DNA from: Verrucomicrobiota bacterium | GTDB taxonomy: Bacteria; Verrucomicrobiota; Verrucomicrobiia; Limisphaerales; UBA9464 | Direction: 5' to 3' | Length of the DNA stretch: 64,000 nt | Assembly: GCA_947471985.1 (NCBI GenBank) | Contig: CANIZL010000017.1 | Span: 1 to 64,000, forward strand | Shown here: positions 35,554-44,767 of the stretch, in pieces | Layout: each line of letters opens with the position of its first letter | Numbering within the stretch: the stretch's first letter is position 1 | Program-made: the position numbers and the translations under genes | Notes under the pieces: generated by a model | The model's input: only the letters and a program-made list of their open reading frames with translations | Database searches by the model: none | What the model was told of the DNA's origin: nothing

Positions 35554-37041
35554 ATGTCCATCCGCCGAGTGGTTGTCCTCGGAGCCGGCAGCGCCGGTCT
35601 CATGGCCGCGCTGACTTTGAAGCGCCGCTTGCCCCATCTGGAAGTCTCCATCGTTCGGAGCCCGGACTTGGGGATCATCGGCGTGGGCGAAGGCACGACG
35701 CTGGCTTTTCCCCGGCATTTCTTTGATTACTTGAAGCTCAAGCCGGGGCAGTTCTTCGCCCAAGCCGAGCCGACGTGGAAGTTGGGCATCCGCTTTTTGT
35801 GGGGCAGTCGGCGGGAGTTTTATTATACCTTCGCCTACGAGTTCCAGCAGCGGTTGCCGGAATTGGGGCGCAATAACGGTTTCTTCTTCGATGGCGACGC
35901 CCCGTGGGCGGGTCCCGTTTCGGCGTTCATCGCCCAAAATCGGGCGTTTCCCCGGCGGCCGGATGGGCAACCCCTGTTCCACAACAGTCACGCGTATCAC
36001 ATCGAAAACCGCAATCTGGCGGCGTGGCTGGAAAGTGTGTGCCGCACCCTGGGCATTGGCATCGTGGATGCGACCGTCACGGCGGAGCGCGGGCCCGAGG
36101 GAATTGCGGCCCTGGTGACACCGGCGGGCGAGCGGATCACGGCGGATCTCTTCGTGGATGCTTCGGGGTTTCGTAGCGAATTGCTGGGGCGCAGTCTGGC
36201 CGAACCTTTTATCAGCTACTCGGACACCTTATTTTGTGACCGGGCGGTGATCGGTGGCTGGCCCCGGACGACCGAGCCCATCAAGCCTTACACTACTGTG
36301 GAGACGATGGATTCGGGTTGGTGCTGGCAGATCGAACACGAGAACTTCATTAACCGCGGTTACGTCTACTCCTCGAATTTCATCAGTGACGAGGACGCAC
36401 TGGCGGAATTTCTGCGGAAGAATCCGCAAGTGGCGACCACCCCGCGGGTGGTGAAGTTTCGCAGCGGCCGGTACGCGCGGAACTGGGTGGGCAACGTCGT
36501 GGGTGTGGGGAATGCCGTGGGGTTTGTTGAGCCCCTGGAAGCCACCGCCCTGCAGGTAATCTGTGTCGAAGCCAGCACGTTGGCCGATTCCCTGGTGGAT
36601 TGTCTGGGAGCGCCCACGCCCACGTTGATCGAGTTGTACAATCGCTACAACGCGCAGGCGTGGGACGACATCCGGGATTTCCTCGCGGTGCACTACAAGT
36701 TCAATCGTCGGGTCGACACCCCGTTCTGGCGGGCGTGCAATAACGATACGCCGCTCCACGGGGCCCAATTCCTGGTGGACTTTTATCGGGAGAACGGCCC
36801 CAGCGTGGTGGCGGGAGCGCAATTGCTGCATCCCTCGAACTCCTTCGGCATGGATGGTTATCTCGCGATGCTCGTCGGGCAGGACGTGCCCCACGCGAAG
36901 CCGTATTCACCGTCGTCGGCGGAGCTGAGGGTCTGGCGGGATCGCCAGGCCAAGTGGTCGGCGGAGGCTCAGCGGGGCTTGGACGTGAAGCAATGTCTGG
37001 CGGCGGTGCGCGGTGGGGCGCTGCCGTGGGGCAAACCGTAG
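35554..37041 (+). CDS. Flavin-dependent halogenase (tryptophan-halogenase family)
   Basis: The product is 495 residues. The FAD-binding GxGxxG is RVVVLGAGSAGLMAALTL, and IIGVGEGTTLAFPRHFF fits the GVGEAT motif. Lys76 in TWKLGIRFLWG aligns with the catalytic Lys of PrnA/RebH. Glu329 in FVEPLEATAL matches the catalytic Glu, with Ala instead of the following Ser. Trp256-x-Trp258-x-Ile260 in GWCWQIEH is the WxWxIP motif with Glu for Pro. These points predict a FADH2-dependent enzyme making hypohalous acid for halogenation of an aromatic, possibly free or carrier-bound, substrate. No NRPS, PKS or flavin reductase lies nearby. It starts an operon with the next two lipoprotein genes (2 bases to the next ATG). 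Alignment with PrnA is from memory. Confidence 0.9.
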   Translation: MSIRRVVVLGAGSAGLMAALTLKRRLPHLEVSIVRSPDLGIIGVGEGTTLAFPRHFFDYLKLKPGQFFAQAEPTWKLGIRFLWGSRREFYYTFAYEFQQRLPELGRNNGFFFDGDAPWAGPVSAFIAQNRAFPRRPDGQPLFHNSHAYHIENRNLAAWLESVCRTLGIGIVDATVTAERGPEGIAALVTPAGERITADLFVDASGFRSELLGRSLAEPFISYSDTLFCDRAVIGGWPRTTEPIKPYTTVETMDSGWCWQIEHENFINRGYVYSSNFISDEDALAEFLRKNPQVATTPRVVKFRSGRYARNWVGNVVGVGNAVGFVEPLEATALQVICVEASTLADSLVDCLGAPTPTLIELYNRYNAQAWDDIRDFLAVHYKFNRRVDTPFWRACNNDTPLHGAQFLVDFYRENGPSVVAGAQLLHPSNSFGMDGYLAMLVGQDVPHAKPYSPSSAELRVWRDRQAKWSAEAQRGLDVKQCLAAVRGGALPWGKP

Positions 37042-37043
37042 CC

Positions 37044-38816
37044 ATGTTGCGTCGGAATCCCGAAGGTGGAAGTGGGCGCGGCGCACGGGCCGCGCTGATC
37101 TGGTTGTTCGCGTGCCTGTGGACCGGGTGCGATCGATCACCCGCTCAATCCGTAACGACCGCACCCAAAACCACCGGCGCCCCGCCGGCGGCGCTGGGGG
37201 TAGCCGCGGGGCCGGCCTGGCTGGAAGATGCCACCGCGGCGGTTCACTTGGATTTCGTGCACGTGGCGGGAACGAATTGGTTCATGGCCGACCAGGTCGG
37301 CTCGGGCGTCGTGGTGCAGGATTTCGACAACGACGGGCGGGCGGATTTGTACTTGGTGCAAAATGGCGGTGCGGACTCGGGCGTGCCGAATGCGTTGTAT
37401 CAGCAACAACCGGACGGCCGTTTTCAGGCCCTTGCAGCCGGGTCGTCCGGCGCGGGTTTGGTGGGGCGGGGCATGGGGGCGGTGGCGGGGGATCTCAATA
37501 ACGATGGCCTGGCGGACCTCGTGGTGACCGAGTACGGCGCGGTCCGGTTGTTGTGGAACCACGGTGAAATGAAATTCCAGGAAGTGGGTCGCGCCGCCGG
37601 TCTGGACAATCCGCGCTGGGCTGCTCCAGCAAGTTTCATCGATTTCGACCGCGACGGATGGCTGGACTTGGTGGTGGGGAATTATCTCGACTACGACCCG
37701 ACCCAGGTTTGCCACGACGTGCAGGGCCGGCGTGATTTTTGTTCGCCGGAGGCCTTTCCGGCCACGACCACGCGGCTGTGGCGGAATGTGACCGGGACGC
37801 CGGGAGCCCAGCCCCGGTTTGTCGAGGTCACGGAACGGGCGGGATTGACGCGCCTGCCCGGTGCGGCTCTGGGCCTGGTGTGCGCGGATTTTAATGGGGA
37901 TGGCTGGCCGGATATTTTCTGCGCGGACGACGGGCGGGTGAACCGGTTATTTGTCAATCAACACGACGGCACGTTTCGCGAGGAGGCGGCGATGCGCGGG
38001 CTGGCCTTCAATGCCATGGGGCGCACCGCGGCCAACATGGGCGTGGCGTGGGCGGATTTTGATGGTGACGGGCGGGGCGATCTGTTTGTTACTCACCTGA
38101 CGGATGAGTTTCACTCGTTGTACTGCCAGGATCAGGCCGGGCTGTTTACGGACACCGTGGCGCGTGCCGGATTGCAGCAGCAGGCCTGGCGGGGGACGGG
38201 ATTTGGCACCGTGGCGGCGGATTTTGATAATGACGGAAACGTCGATCTCGCCGTGGCCAACGGGCTGGTTTCGCGGGCCACTCCTCCGCAATCGCCGGTG
38301 CGGCTTGGGGTTTCGCCATGGTGGGCGACGTATGCGCAACGACCCCAGGTCTTCGCCAACACCGGCCAAGGGCACTTTAAGGATCAATCGCCCGCCAATC
38401 CCGCGTTTTCCGGTACTGCTTCCGTGGGACGGAGCCTGGCGGTGGCGGATCTGGATCGGGATGGGGGACTGGATCTGGTCCTGGGGAACGTGGCCGGCCC
38501 TGCGGTCGTGTTGCGCAACGTGGCTCCAAAACGGGGGAACTGGTTGCAGTTGCGACTTGTCGATCCGGCCCACGGCGGGCGCGATGCCATCGGTGCGGAG
38601 GTAACGCTGCGGGCGGGTGGACGACGCCAATGGGCCGTACTGCAACCCGCGATGAGCTATCTGTCGAGTCATGAACCCATGCTGCATTTCGGCCTGGGCG
38701 CGATCCCGGTGGTGGACTCGATCGAAGTGCGCTGGCCGGAAGGCGTGGTGGAGAAATTTCCGGGCGGCGCGGCCGGCCAACGCCGGGTATTGGCCCGCGG
38801 CTCGGGCCAACTTTGA
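37044..38816 (+). CDS. CRTAC1-type lipoprotein with FG-GAP/VCBS repeats and ASPIC/UnbV domain
   Basis: The product is 590 residues with a lipoprotein signal ending FACLWTGC. It contains at least six Ca-binding FG-GAP/VCBS blades, each with D-x-D/N-x-D-G: DFDNDGRADLYLV, DLNNDGLADLVV, DFDRDGWLDLVVGNY, DFNGDGWPDIFCADD, DFDGDGRGDLFV and DFDNDGNVDLAVANG. The C-terminus is the ASPIC/UnbV domain (RNWLQLRLV-like, GAEVTLRAGGRRQ, and IEVRWPEGVVEKF). It should be an integrin-alpha-like propeller on the outside of the cell. It starts 2 bases after the halogenase stop and the following TPR gene may overlap its stop codon, so it is part of that operon. Confidence 0.93.
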   Translation: MLRRNPEGGSGRGARAALIWLFACLWTGCDRSPAQSVTTAPKTTGAPPAALGVAAGPAWLEDATAAVHLDFVHVAGTNWFMADQVGSGVVVQDFDNDGRADLYLVQNGGADSGVPNALYQQQPDGRFQALAAGSSGAGLVGRGMGAVAGDLNNDGLADLVVTEYGAVRLLWNHGEMKFQEVGRAAGLDNPRWAAPASFIDFDRDGWLDLVVGNYLDYDPTQVCHDVQGRRDFCSPEAFPATTTRLWRNVTGTPGAQPRFVEVTERAGLTRLPGAALGLVCADFNGDGWPDIFCADDGRVNRLFVNQHDGTFREEAAMRGLAFNAMGRTAANMGVAWADFDGDGRGDLFVTHLTDEFHSLYCQDQAGLFTDTVARAGLQQQAWRGTGFGTVAADFDNDGNVDLAVANGLVSRATPPQSPVRLGVSPWWATYAQRPQVFANTGQGHFKDQSPANPAFSGTASVGRSLAVADLDRDGGLDLVLGNVAGPAVVLRNVAPKRGNWLQLRLVDPAHGGRDAIGAEVTLRAGGRRQWAVLQPAMSYLSSHEPMLHFGLGAIPVVDSIEVRWPEGVVEKFPGGAAGQRRVLARGSGQL

Positions 38817-38830
38817 ACCTGGCTCCCCCG

Positions 38831-40213
38831 ATGATCTTGAGCGTTCAGAAACACGACTCCCAAACCGCCCAACCGATGGGGTGGCGTGGGGTTCTTCTGG
38901 CGGGTTGCCTGGGACTGGTGCCGCTCACGGGCTGTTCGCCCAAAGCGCCGGAGTCGGCGGCTCCACCAGCATCGTTGGCGCCCGCCGCACCCGTGGCACC
39001 GCCGGAGGTGGTAACGGCGGGTTTGGATCCCGCACTGCAGTCCACGCTGGCCCGGGCGCGGGCCCAGTTGCTGACGAATCAGCTTTCCGCGATGGCCTGG
39101 GGACGCTACGGGCAGGCTCTGGACGCGGCTGATTTCGGCGCCCCGGCGGAATTCTGTTACACGGAGGCGCGTGCTCGGGATCCGCTTTCTCCCCGCTGGC
39201 CGCATCTGCTGGGATTGCGCCAATTACGCGAACAACCGGACGCCGCCCTGGAGAACCTGGACCGGGCGATTCGCTTGAGCGGCGTGACCAATGACGCCTC
39301 CCGCTTGCGGCGGGCGCAGGCATTGATCGAGCGGGGACGCTGGACGGACGCCACCAATCAATTGCACGCGCTGCTGTCGGTCGTGCCCGGGCATCCGGCG
39401 GCCCGCCTCGAATTGGCGCGGGCATCGCTGGCGCTCGGGGCGGTGGAAGCGGTGCCGGCGCTGTTGGCGCCCTGCCTGTCCAATCCGTACACAGCCCGTC
39501 CGGCGCACGTCCTGTTCGGACAGGCGCGCTTGCGGCAGGGACAAGCTGACGCCGCGCAGCGCCATTCCCAGATCGCGGCGGCGATGCCCAAGCCTTTTGA
39601 CTGGCCGGATCCCTTTCTGCGGGAAGTACAGGATTTGCGACTCGATGTTAGCAAACTGGCGGAACAGGCGAACGCCCTGCTGCGGGAGCGACGTTTGCCC
39701 GAAGCCGAGACGGTGGTGTCGAACCTGTTGATCCGCGTGCCGGATGACGCAGAAGGTTTGCTGCTACAGGGGCGGATCCGACTGCAACAACGTCGCTGTG
39801 CGGAGGCGGAAGCCCTCTTTCAGCGGCATTTGGTCGCGCGTCCGAATTCACCCAACGGTTGGGCCCAGCTGGGCATGGCGTGTTATTGTCAATCGCACTG
39901 GGCCGCGGCGACGGACGCGTTCAAAAAAGCCACCGTGCTGAAACCCGACTTCGCCCAGGCCCATTTCAATCTGGGACTCTCTCACTCCCGCCAGGGGGAC
40001 GGACCGGGGGCCATCGCCAGCCTGAAGGAAGCGCTGCGCTGCGATCCCAGCGATGCCACGGCGCACGTGGCCCTGGCGGAGGAGTATCTGCGCGCCGGGG
40101 ACCTGGGGACGGCGGCCCAGCACGTCGAGGCGGCCAGTGCCTTGTCTCCCCAATTGCCCAAAATCAAGGCCCTGCGGGAACGACTGAGAGTGGCGGCGCC
40201 AGCGACGCCGTAG
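38831..40213 (+). CDS. TPR-repeat lipoprotein
   Basis: The product is 460 residues with a lipoprotein signal ending LVPLTGC. At least eight tetratricopeptide-like units follow, for example EFCYTEARARDPLSPRW, AQALIERGRWTDATNQL, GRIRLQQRRCAEAEALF, WAAATDAFKKATVLKPDFAQ and YLRAGDLGTAAQHVEAA. It is a protein-interaction scaffold at the membrane facing the periplasm. ATG 38831 was chosen; a TTG at 38813 overlapping the upstream stop (TTGA) is possible. CRTAC1 plus TPR pairs are common in PVC genomes; here they follow the halogenase. Confidence 0.88.
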   Translation: MILSVQKHDSQTAQPMGWRGVLLAGCLGLVPLTGCSPKAPESAAPPASLAPAAPVAPPEVVTAGLDPALQSTLARARAQLLTNQLSAMAWGRYGQALDAADFGAPAEFCYTEARARDPLSPRWPHLLGLRQLREQPDAALENLDRAIRLSGVTNDASRLRRAQALIERGRWTDATNQLHALLSVVPGHPAARLELARASLALGAVEAVPALLAPCLSNPYTARPAHVLFGQARLRQGQADAAQRHSQIAAAMPKPFDWPDPFLREVQDLRLDVSKLAEQANALLRERRLPEAETVVSNLLIRVPDDAEGLLLQGRIRLQQRRCAEAEALFQRHLVARPNSPNGWAQLGMACYCQSHWAAATDAFKKATVLKPDFAQAHFNLGLSHSRQGDGPGAIASLKEALRCDPSDATAHVALAEEYLRAGDLGTAAQHVEAASALSPQLPKIKALRERLRVAAPATP

Positions 40214-40283
40214 CGCCGGCTCGGGGGGCGACGGCCGAACCGATTGGCGCGGGGATTGCGTGCCGGTTTCAGGACACGATAAA

Positions 40284-40312
40284 GGCCGGGGAGCCTGAAG
40301 GCTCGCCCGGCC
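40284..40312 (-). terminator. Hairpin terminator of the LamG/CHRD gene
   Basis: GGCCGGGGAGCC (40284-40295) pairs with GGCTCGCCCGGCC (40300-40312) around a TGAA loop, with a single bulged G. On the minus strand it is followed by TTTATCG, fitting the gene that ends at 40365. On the plus strand no T-run follows, so it serves the TPR gene less well. Confidence 0.55.
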
Positions 40313-40364
40313 GGGAAAGTCTCAGCGCCGCCGGGGTGGCCGGCGGCGTGAGAATTGTGCGTAC

Positions 40365-43300
40365 TTACGGCAGGATCTGGCCGCGGATTTCGCCGCCACC
40401 GAACTGCGTCGTGTGGATGTTGAAGTACCAGCCGCCGGAGACGATGGCGGTCTTTTGATCGGCCGTCAGTGTGGCCGTGCCCGAGATGATCCCCGAGAAG
40501 CTGCCGACCAACGGCGTGAAGCCGATGGACACCGGGCCGGCGACGCCGACCGCGCCGTTGTGGATGTGCGACGCGGTCAGACCGGTAGTCAGGCCTTCGT
40601 AGCTCACGTAGTAGGTGAGGTTCTGGCCTTCAATGATCGCGAGGCCCAACCCCGTGGCGGTCGAGGCCGGCTTGTTGGGTTCCTGCGCGGCATCCAAATG
40701 CGCCTTGAACAGTTGGACGGTCTTGGTCGCACCGTCGAGCACGCGGATGAAGCCCGCACCGCCGACGAGCGGCAGCGTCACGCTGCGATCCGAGGTGGTG
40801 ACCGTGTCGATCCAGGTGCCGAGAACCGGCGAGGTCTGGACGAGGAACGGACCCGCGCCGCCGGTCCAGGTGACGGTAATGTCCGGGGACTGGCGTCCTT
40901 GCCGCGTGGCGGTCACTTCGATGGGCTTGGTGACGACCGGCAGGGAATCGGGACCGGCAGCAAAGCTGGCCGTGACCTGAGCCGGGGTGAGCGCGCCCTG
41001 ATAGATGCGGAACTCATTGTACTTGCCCTTGAAGCTGGGATCCGCCGGGAACTGGGACTTGCCCAGCCAGTTATTGACGTCGCCCGTCAGCTCGGAGAGG
41101 CGCTTGGTCGTCGAACCCACCACGACTTCGGTGCCGTTGGTGAAGACGCGCACCGTGCTGCCGGTGAAGCTGTAGGTGATCGCCAGATGCATTTGCTCGC
41201 CGATCGGCGTGGAACCCGGCGTGCTGACGACGGTGGAGTCGCCGCCGTTCGGGAAGTTGGCGATGAAACGGGGCATGCCGTCGCCGGTCTTCGGGGTGAA
41301 GAAGAGGTAGTCCTGACCATTGCCGGTGCCGTCTTCCCCGTCCACCTGGCTGCCGAAATCAAACATACGGGACCAGGCGGGACCGCCGTCGTAGGTGAAC
41401 CAGGCTTCGATCGTACCATTGTCGCCCAAGGACGAAATGATGCCGTTCGGGAGGTTCACGTAGCCGTCCGTGCCATCGAGGGCGAGTTGGCCGCCACCGA
41501 GGGTACCCGTGCCGTTCAACGTGCCGTTCGCGGTGCCCACGGAGTCTTTTACGGACGTGCCGGAGGTCTCGGAGAAGCTGTACCGGTGCTTCAGGGTCAC
41601 CGTGTCCGAAACGACGATCAACGTCGCGGGAGCACTGGCCACGGTCACCGCCGTGGCGCCGGAGCCGTTGGAGACTTTCGCCGTGAACTTCGCATTGTTG
41701 TCCGCGGCGGAAACGGCCGGAATCGTATAGCTGCTGCCGGTCGCGCCGGGAATGGCGACGTCATTCCGATACCATTGGATCGTGATGGGAGTGGATCCCA
41801 GGCTCGCCACGCTGAACGTGGCGGACAGGGTTTCCGGGATCGTCTGGTTCGACGGTTGCTGGGTGATGGTGGCCGCGACGTCGTGATCGTTGATCAGATC
41901 CGGACCGGCCAGGGCGTTGCCCAAGGCCTGTTGCGGGGTCAATGCCGTATTGTAAATACGGAACTCATCGTACTCACCCTGGGTGTTTTGGTCGCCGTTC
42001 CAGTTGGAGCGGCCCAGCCAGACATTGACGTCGTGCAGATCGCTCATCGGATCGTCCGTCGTCAGGCTGGCGATTTCGAGACCGTTCTCATATAGAACGA
42101 TGCGGCCGGTGCTTTCCTTCCAGGTGACCAGGACCTGGAAGTCCTTGCCGAAGGTCTTGGTCGATGAATCCGACGTCACAATACCGCCGTTCGCTGGATC
42201 CTCATTACGGATTTCCAAGCGGCGGCTGCCCGTGTCGTCGCCGATTTGGGCGGAGAGTTCGAGGTAATCGAGGCCTGTGCCGCCACCACCGGGGCCGGTC
42301 ACTTCGTTGTCCGTCTCCGACGTGGAAGAACCGATATCGAACACGCGCGACCAGGTGCGGGCGCCGGTTACCTTCATCCAGGTTTCGATGGAGACCTCAC
42401 CCGAACCCCCATTATTGGTGCTGTTCGAGGAGATGATGCCGTTCGGCAGATCGCCGAAAGCGGCGGTGCCCGAAGGCCCGCCGGCCAGGACGAGGCGGCT
42501 GCCTGAGAAGGCGGCGCCGTCACCCTGCACCTTGCCGTGAGCGGTCCCCACGGAATCCTTGAACTCCGCATCCGTGGCATTGGCCGCCGCGGTTTCGCTG
42601 AACGAATACCGGTGGATGGGGCCTTTGGTCAGCCGGGCCGCAACGATGGGCGGCGGCGGAGCGGGATCGACGAAGTCGCCCTTTTCCAGATTGTAGTTCG
42701 CGAGAACCTGCTCCGGAGAGAGGACTCCGTCATGGATGCGGACCCGGGCGATGGCCCCGGTGTAGCGCAGGCCGCCCGTGGGGGTGACTCCGTCCGCTTC
42801 CAGCTGATTGGCAATATTGATGGCAGTGTCCGGATGGGTGTTCAGCACGTCCGGGCCGAGGATTTCCGCGTTGGTGAGTTTGCCATCCGCGTAGACCCGG
42901 CTGGTGGTTTCATCGTAGGTATAGACCAGGTGATGCCACTTGTTCGGGGCGGGATTGCCGCCGTCGTTGTTCCACCCGAGGTCGGGCGCGCCCCAGTGCC
43001 CCATGGCACCCCAGCGGAAGTCCGAGCCGTAACCGAAGGAGACGTTGGAGCCGTCTGGTCCACCGCGGTGGCCCCAGGAGACGAGGGTTTCTTCGCCCGC
43101 AACATTGGGATTCAGCGTCCACACCTCGATGGAATGCGTGGGGTTGGGTCCCGTGATGCTGGCCGGGGCGGTGATCAGGGAACCCCCGACGGCGTCCTCG
43201 AGCTGGAGGAAGTCCGTGCCGTCGAAATTCAACGCCTTGGTGCCGCCCACCAGTTGAACCGCCGGCCGGTCGGCCTCGGTTCCGGTGGCACCGAACACGC

Positions 43301-43502
43301 CGCCCAAGGTTCCTTTATTGGGAACGCTGGTCACTGAGCCCAAGGCCAAGCCGGTGGCGTCGACACTTACCAGGAGATCTCCCGCCTTTTGAACCTGTGC
43401 CTGGGCGCCGAAGGTGAGTGCGCCAGCGGCTAGCAGTGCGCAGGTCCAGCCTGGCAGGCCACGACGGGGAGCGGTCGGGGCCGTTCTTTGGTTGTTCTTC
43501 AT
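40365..43502 (-). CDS. Large secreted protein with three LamG domains, Ig-like domain and CHRD domain
   Basis: The product is 1045 residues with a signal peptide (WTCALLAAGALTFGAQAQ). Three concanavalin/LamG modules follow: LNFDGTDFLQLED to YTGAIARVRIHDGVLSPEQV, HRYSFSETAAANATDAEF to YDEFRIYNTALTPQQ, and HRYSFSETSGTSVKDSV to YNEFRIYQGALTPAQV. An Ig-like domain (ITQQPSNQTIPETLSATFSV, then IQWYRNDVAIPG) lies between modules two and three. The C-terminus is a CHRD domain (AHLDAAQEPNKPASTATG, HIHNGAVGVAGPV, and GGWYFNIHTTQFGGGEIRGQI). It is a typical surface or extracellular protein of the group; modules two and three share openings and look like duplicates. ATG 43502 begins the signal. It is divergent from a pseudopilin-headed gene. 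Confidence 0.9.
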   Translation of the reverse strand: MKNNQRTAPTAPRRGLPGWTCALLAAGALTFGAQAQVQKAGDLLVSVDATGLALGSVTSVPNKGTLGGVFGATGTEADRPAVQLVGGTKALNFDGTDFLQLEDAVGGSLITAPASITGPNPTHSIEVWTLNPNVAGEETLVSWGHRGGPDGSNVSFGYGSDFRWGAMGHWGAPDLGWNNDGGNPAPNKWHHLVYTYDETTSRVYADGKLTNAEILGPDVLNTHPDTAINIANQLEADGVTPTGGLRYTGAIARVRIHDGVLSPEQVLANYNLEKGDFVDPAPPPPIVAARLTKGPIHRYSFSETAAANATDAEFKDSVGTAHGKVQGDGAAFSGSRLVLAGGPSGTAAFGDLPNGIISSNSTNNGGSGEVSIETWMKVTGARTWSRVFDIGSSTSETDNEVTGPGGGGTGLDYLELSAQIGDDTGSRRLEIRNEDPANGGIVTSDSSTKTFGKDFQVLVTWKESTGRIVLYENGLEIASLTTDDPMSDLHDVNVWLGRSNWNGDQNTQGEYDEFRIYNTALTPQQALGNALAGPDLINDHDVAATITQQPSNQTIPETLSATFSVASLGSTPITIQWYRNDVAIPGATGSSYTIPAVSAADNNAKFTAKVSNGSGATAVTVASAPATLIVVSDTVTLKHRYSFSETSGTSVKDSVGTANGTLNGTGTLGGGQLALDGTDGYVNLPNGIISSLGDNGTIEAWFTYDGGPAWSRMFDFGSQVDGEDGTGNGQDYLFFTPKTGDGMPRFIANFPNGGDSTVVSTPGSTPIGEQMHLAITYSFTGSTVRVFTNGTEVVVGSTTKRLSELTGDVNNWLGKSQFPADPSFKGKYNEFRIYQGALTPAQVTASFAAGPDSLPVVTKPIEVTATRQGRQSPDITVTWTGGAGPFLVQTSPVLGTWIDTVTTSDRSVTLPLVGGAGFIRVLDGATKTVQLFKAHLDAAQEPNKPASTATGLGLAIIEGQNLTYYVSYEGLTTGLTASHIHNGAVGVAGPVSIGFTPLVGSFSGIISGTATLTADQKTAIVSGGWYFNIHTTQFGGGEIRGQILP

Positions 43503-43838
43503 GTTGGAACTATAGCAATACGTTGTGCACCGAATGGCGCCGGATGAAGTCAACGAAGGCCTCCCGGTTCCACAAAACGGATGTGGAGCCGCCGACAGTG
43601 CAGGGAACGTGAAGAGATTATCGAAAACCCCTGCGCCGGCTATGTGGTATTTCAACTATTGAATGCGAAATTTCACCAAGGCGGCTTAGGGCGTCACCCC
43701 CATTGACTTCCGGATTTAAGGTCGTGAGGGGGGATGGCCTTGGTGATATTTCACAACCCAAAGGAGCAAGTGTGCATGGTTTCTTCCGCGGACTCGCGTC
43801 ATGGTGGCGGTGTTCCACCACGAATTCTGAAAGTGTCT
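43503..43838. other. Divergent intergenic region LamG/CHRD gene and pseudopilin-like gene
   Basis: These 336 bases contain AT-rich parts (43503-43520 and 43615-43685), where the two promoters probably lie. TTGACT occurs at 43703 (plus) and 43553-43548 (minus), but neither has a -10 at a normal distance. No RNA gene is evident. Confidence 0.45.
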
Positions 43839-44597
43839 ATGAAGAAGCTGTCCGCTAGCCGCAGCGTCCGCTGGGGCGCGTTTACCTTGATTGAACTGCT
43901 GGTAGTCATCGCCATCATCGCGATTCTGGCGGGCATGCTCCTGCCGGCTCTGGCCAAGGCCAAGAGCAAGGCGGTCGCCATCAAGTGCAATAGCAACCTG
44001 CGCAATCTGGGATTGGCCATCCGCATGTATGCGGATGACAACCGGGAGCGATTTCCCGATTGCAGTGGCGCGAATTGGCCCTGGGATCTGCCGGCTTCCG
44101 CCGCGAACGCCTTCGTGAAGAATGGTGGCACCCGCTCGATCCTCTACTGCCCGGCGTTCGCGAAACAGAATAACGACGAACTTTGGGCCTTCACCACCGG
44201 GGTTAGGGGTGAGGTGGTCACCAACGAGGCCAGTACCGGCTATCGCGTCATCGGGTATGCCGTGGCCTTCAAAGGTGCGGGCCGCATCACCCTGACCAAT
44301 ATTACCGAATCTCTGAATCCCCGGCCGATCGTCACCTCCGCCGGGGAATATGAGCCGGGGCCCGCTGCCCGGGTGATCACGGCGGATGGTACGATTTCCA
44401 CCGGTGATAATGAAACCGACCGGAACCGGAACACCTACAAGGGCATTGATGGCGGTTGGAAGGGGCATCAAGCGCCCCACCTGGACGGAAAGTTGCCCTC
44501 CGGAGGCAATCTCCTCTATCTCGATGGCCACTCTCAGTGGACGAAGTTCCAGCAGATGCGCGTCCGCACCAGTGGCGGTCCGTCGTTCTGGTGGTGA
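43839..44597 (+). CDS. Pseudopilin-headed secreted protein with H-x9-DG-like ending
   Basis: The product is 252 residues. The prepilin signal is [20 protein letters not shown], here with Ala before Phe, followed by [27 protein letters not shown]. The C-terminal part ends with [19 protein letters not shown] and a Trp-rich tail, the H/DG ending of the PVC prepilin-like family. The length and first 70 residues closely match the protein at 34220, so both should use the same prepilin peptidase and secretion route. ATG 43839 gives a short leader; earlier ATGs at 43734 and 43776 are possible. Confidence 0.88.
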   Translation: MKKLSASRSVRWGAFTLIELLVVIAIIAILAGMLLPALAKAKSKAVAIKCNSNLRNLGLAIRMYADDNRERFPDCSGANWPWDLPASAANAFVKNGGTRSILYCPAFAKQNNDELWAFTTGVRGEVVTNEASTGYRVIGYAVAFKGAGRITLTNITESLNPRPIVTSAGEYEPGPAARVITADGTISTGDNETDRNRNTYKGIDGGWKGHQAPHLDGKLPSGGNLLYLDGHSQWTKFQQMRVRTSGGPSFWW

Positions 44598-44767
44598 AAC
44601 AGCCAGGCAGGTGGGCCGGAGCAAACTCCCGAGCCCGACGCCGGGGCGCCTCCGGGGAATCTGGATGATCTTCCCCCATTTTTGGGTGAGCGATCCGAAT
44701 GTCCCTCCGTGCCCGGAGAACACTTTTTGAATCGATGGAATCCATGCCGTATTGAATGCAGAGCTGA

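Noticed and set aside
40413-42095. 560-residue open frame opposite the LamG/CHRD gene
   Set aside because: The translation is Arg/Gly/Asp-rich and featureless; the minus strand carries recognised domains over the same bases.
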